A program made the position numbers and the translations under genes. From contig NZ_NIZW01000003.1 of NCBI RefSeq assembly GCF_002727185.1, forward strand, positions 217,501 to 281,500: a stretch of DNA of 64,000 nt, read 5' to 3'. This DNA comes from Rhodopirellula bahusiensis. GTDB lineage: Bacteria; Planctomycetota; Planctomycetia; Pirellulales; Pirellulaceae. Position 1 is the stretch's first letter. Every line of letters begins with the position of its first letter. Below are positions 63,362-64,000 of the stretch, in pieces. A model generated the notes under the pieces. The model ran no database searches. It was not told the origin of the DNA and was given only the letters and a program-made list of their open reading frames with translations.

Positions 63362-64000
63362 AATCAACGGACGCGAGGGCGAGGGAGGCGGGCAAATTGT
63401 TCGCTCCTCGCTCGCCCTTGCGGCGGTGACGGGGCAACCGGTTCGCATCACCCACATTCGTGGCGGTCGCAAGAAACCAGGTTTGCTTCGTCAACATCTG
63501 GCGGGTGTTCGCGCGATCCAGCAGGTTTGTTCTGGCGAAGTCAGCGGAGACCAACTTGGTTCGTGTGAATTGACTTTGGTGCCCGGTGAACTGTCCGGCG
63601 GCGACTATCGATTCGAAGTGGGTTCGGCGGGCAGTGCTGTTTTGGTAGCTCAAACCATTCTGCCGGTTTTGCTTCATGCGGACGCGCCTTCCACGATCAC
63701 AATCGGTGGCGGGACTCACGCGTCTTGGGCACCACCGTTCGATTTTTTTCTGCGTTGCTACCTGCCGTTGTTGGCTCGGATGAACGCGAACGTTGACGCT
63801 GACATCGAATCTTATGGGTTCTATCCGGCTGGTGGCGGAAGGATGGTGATGAAGGTCAAGCCATCCACTGGCATGAACGGGCTTGAACTGATGGAACGAG
63901 GCGGGAGACTGAAGCCGAGTGTCACCGCATTGGTTTCCCGAATTCCAGAATCGGTCGGCCAGCGGGAGTGTGATGTGATCGCACGCAAAACCGGATGGGA
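63354..64000 (+). CDS. rtcA: RNA 3'-terminal phosphate cyclase, 3' end outside window
   Basis: The first 215 codons of RtcA. The start EINGREGEGGGQIVRSSLAL is the family's opening, followed by ITHIRGGRKKPGLLRQHL, VGSAGSAVLVAQTILPVLLH and GGGTHASWAPPFDFFLR. RtcA converts RNA 3'-phosphate into 2',3'-cyclic phosphate with ATP, preparing ends for RtcB. ATG 63354 lies eight bases inside rtcB, so translation is coupled. The frame is open to the window end; the catalytic histidine near the C-terminus is not covered. Confidence 0.95.
   Translation, partial: MIEINGREGEGGGQIVRSSLALAAVTGQPVRITHIRGGRKKPGLLRQHLAGVRAIQQVCSGEVSGDQLGSCELTLVPGELSGGDYRFEVGSAGSAVLVAQTILPVLLHADAPSTITIGGGTHASWAPPFDFFLRCYLPLLARMNANVDADIESYGFYPAGGGRMVMKVKPSTGMNGLELMERGGRLKPSVTALVSRIPESVGQRECDVIARKTGW

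Overview
The window looks like chromosomal DNA of a planctomycete, most probably a Pirellulaceae member close to Rhodopirellula. The grounds are gene families, not any search: a large surface protein with the LEPR-XLL type N-terminus, a multi-haem protein fused to DUF1080 and PA14 domains, an ECF sigma factor divergent from a Ser/Thr kinase with a zinc finger, a DUF1559-like tail on that kinase, a Uma2 protein, and secretin-N-type repeats. Coding density is high on both strands. No rRNA, tRNA or CRISPR array was seen.

Layout. 0-8.4 kb: acetyltransferase and TauE/SafE exporter (minus), then a secreted ceramidase-like hydrolase, a five-haem DUF1080/PA14 protein and a secreted beta-propeller (plus). 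8.4-12.9 kb: ECF sigma factor divergent from a mosaic membrane Ser/Thr kinase, then a Uma2 protein. 13-17.6 kb: a tightly packed minus-strand operon of VWA protein, sensor kinase, response regulator and cupredoxin-like protein. 17.8-25.2 kb: DUF58 protein, BatA/VWA membrane protein, ABC exporter and a CHASE/PAS sensor kinase.

25.2-29 kb is the accessory part. It holds an exported protein of unknown function, a small internally deleted relative of a RAYT transposon, the C-terminal tail of what looks like a polymorphic nuclease toxin, an overlapping downstream gene that is a candidate immunity gene, and an intact RAYT element with the same 19-base inverted ends.

29-41.3 kb is a long minus-strand series that may be one or more operons: secretin-N repeat protein, RND transporter, small membrane protein, MiaB, two M16 proteases (one lacking the zinc motif) and a large unknown protein. 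41.7-47.1 kb: TlpA-like thioredoxin protein coupled to a ribose-type ABC ATPase and permease without a binding protein, then a convergent HtrA protease. 47.5-56.7 kb: a giant cadherin/dockerin surface protein, RecQ, HisH and a small unknown protein.

56.7-60 kb: a secreted sugar-isomerase-like protein and a bile-acid/sodium symporter family protein, flanked by an inverted pair of related repeat units with 17-base inverted ends. 60-64 kb: an RNA-repair locus, rtcR divergent from rtcB-rtcA, with a good sigma-54 promoter in front of rtcB; rtcA runs off the end of the window.

Domain names were assigned by reading motifs and remembered family patterns. No database search was run.
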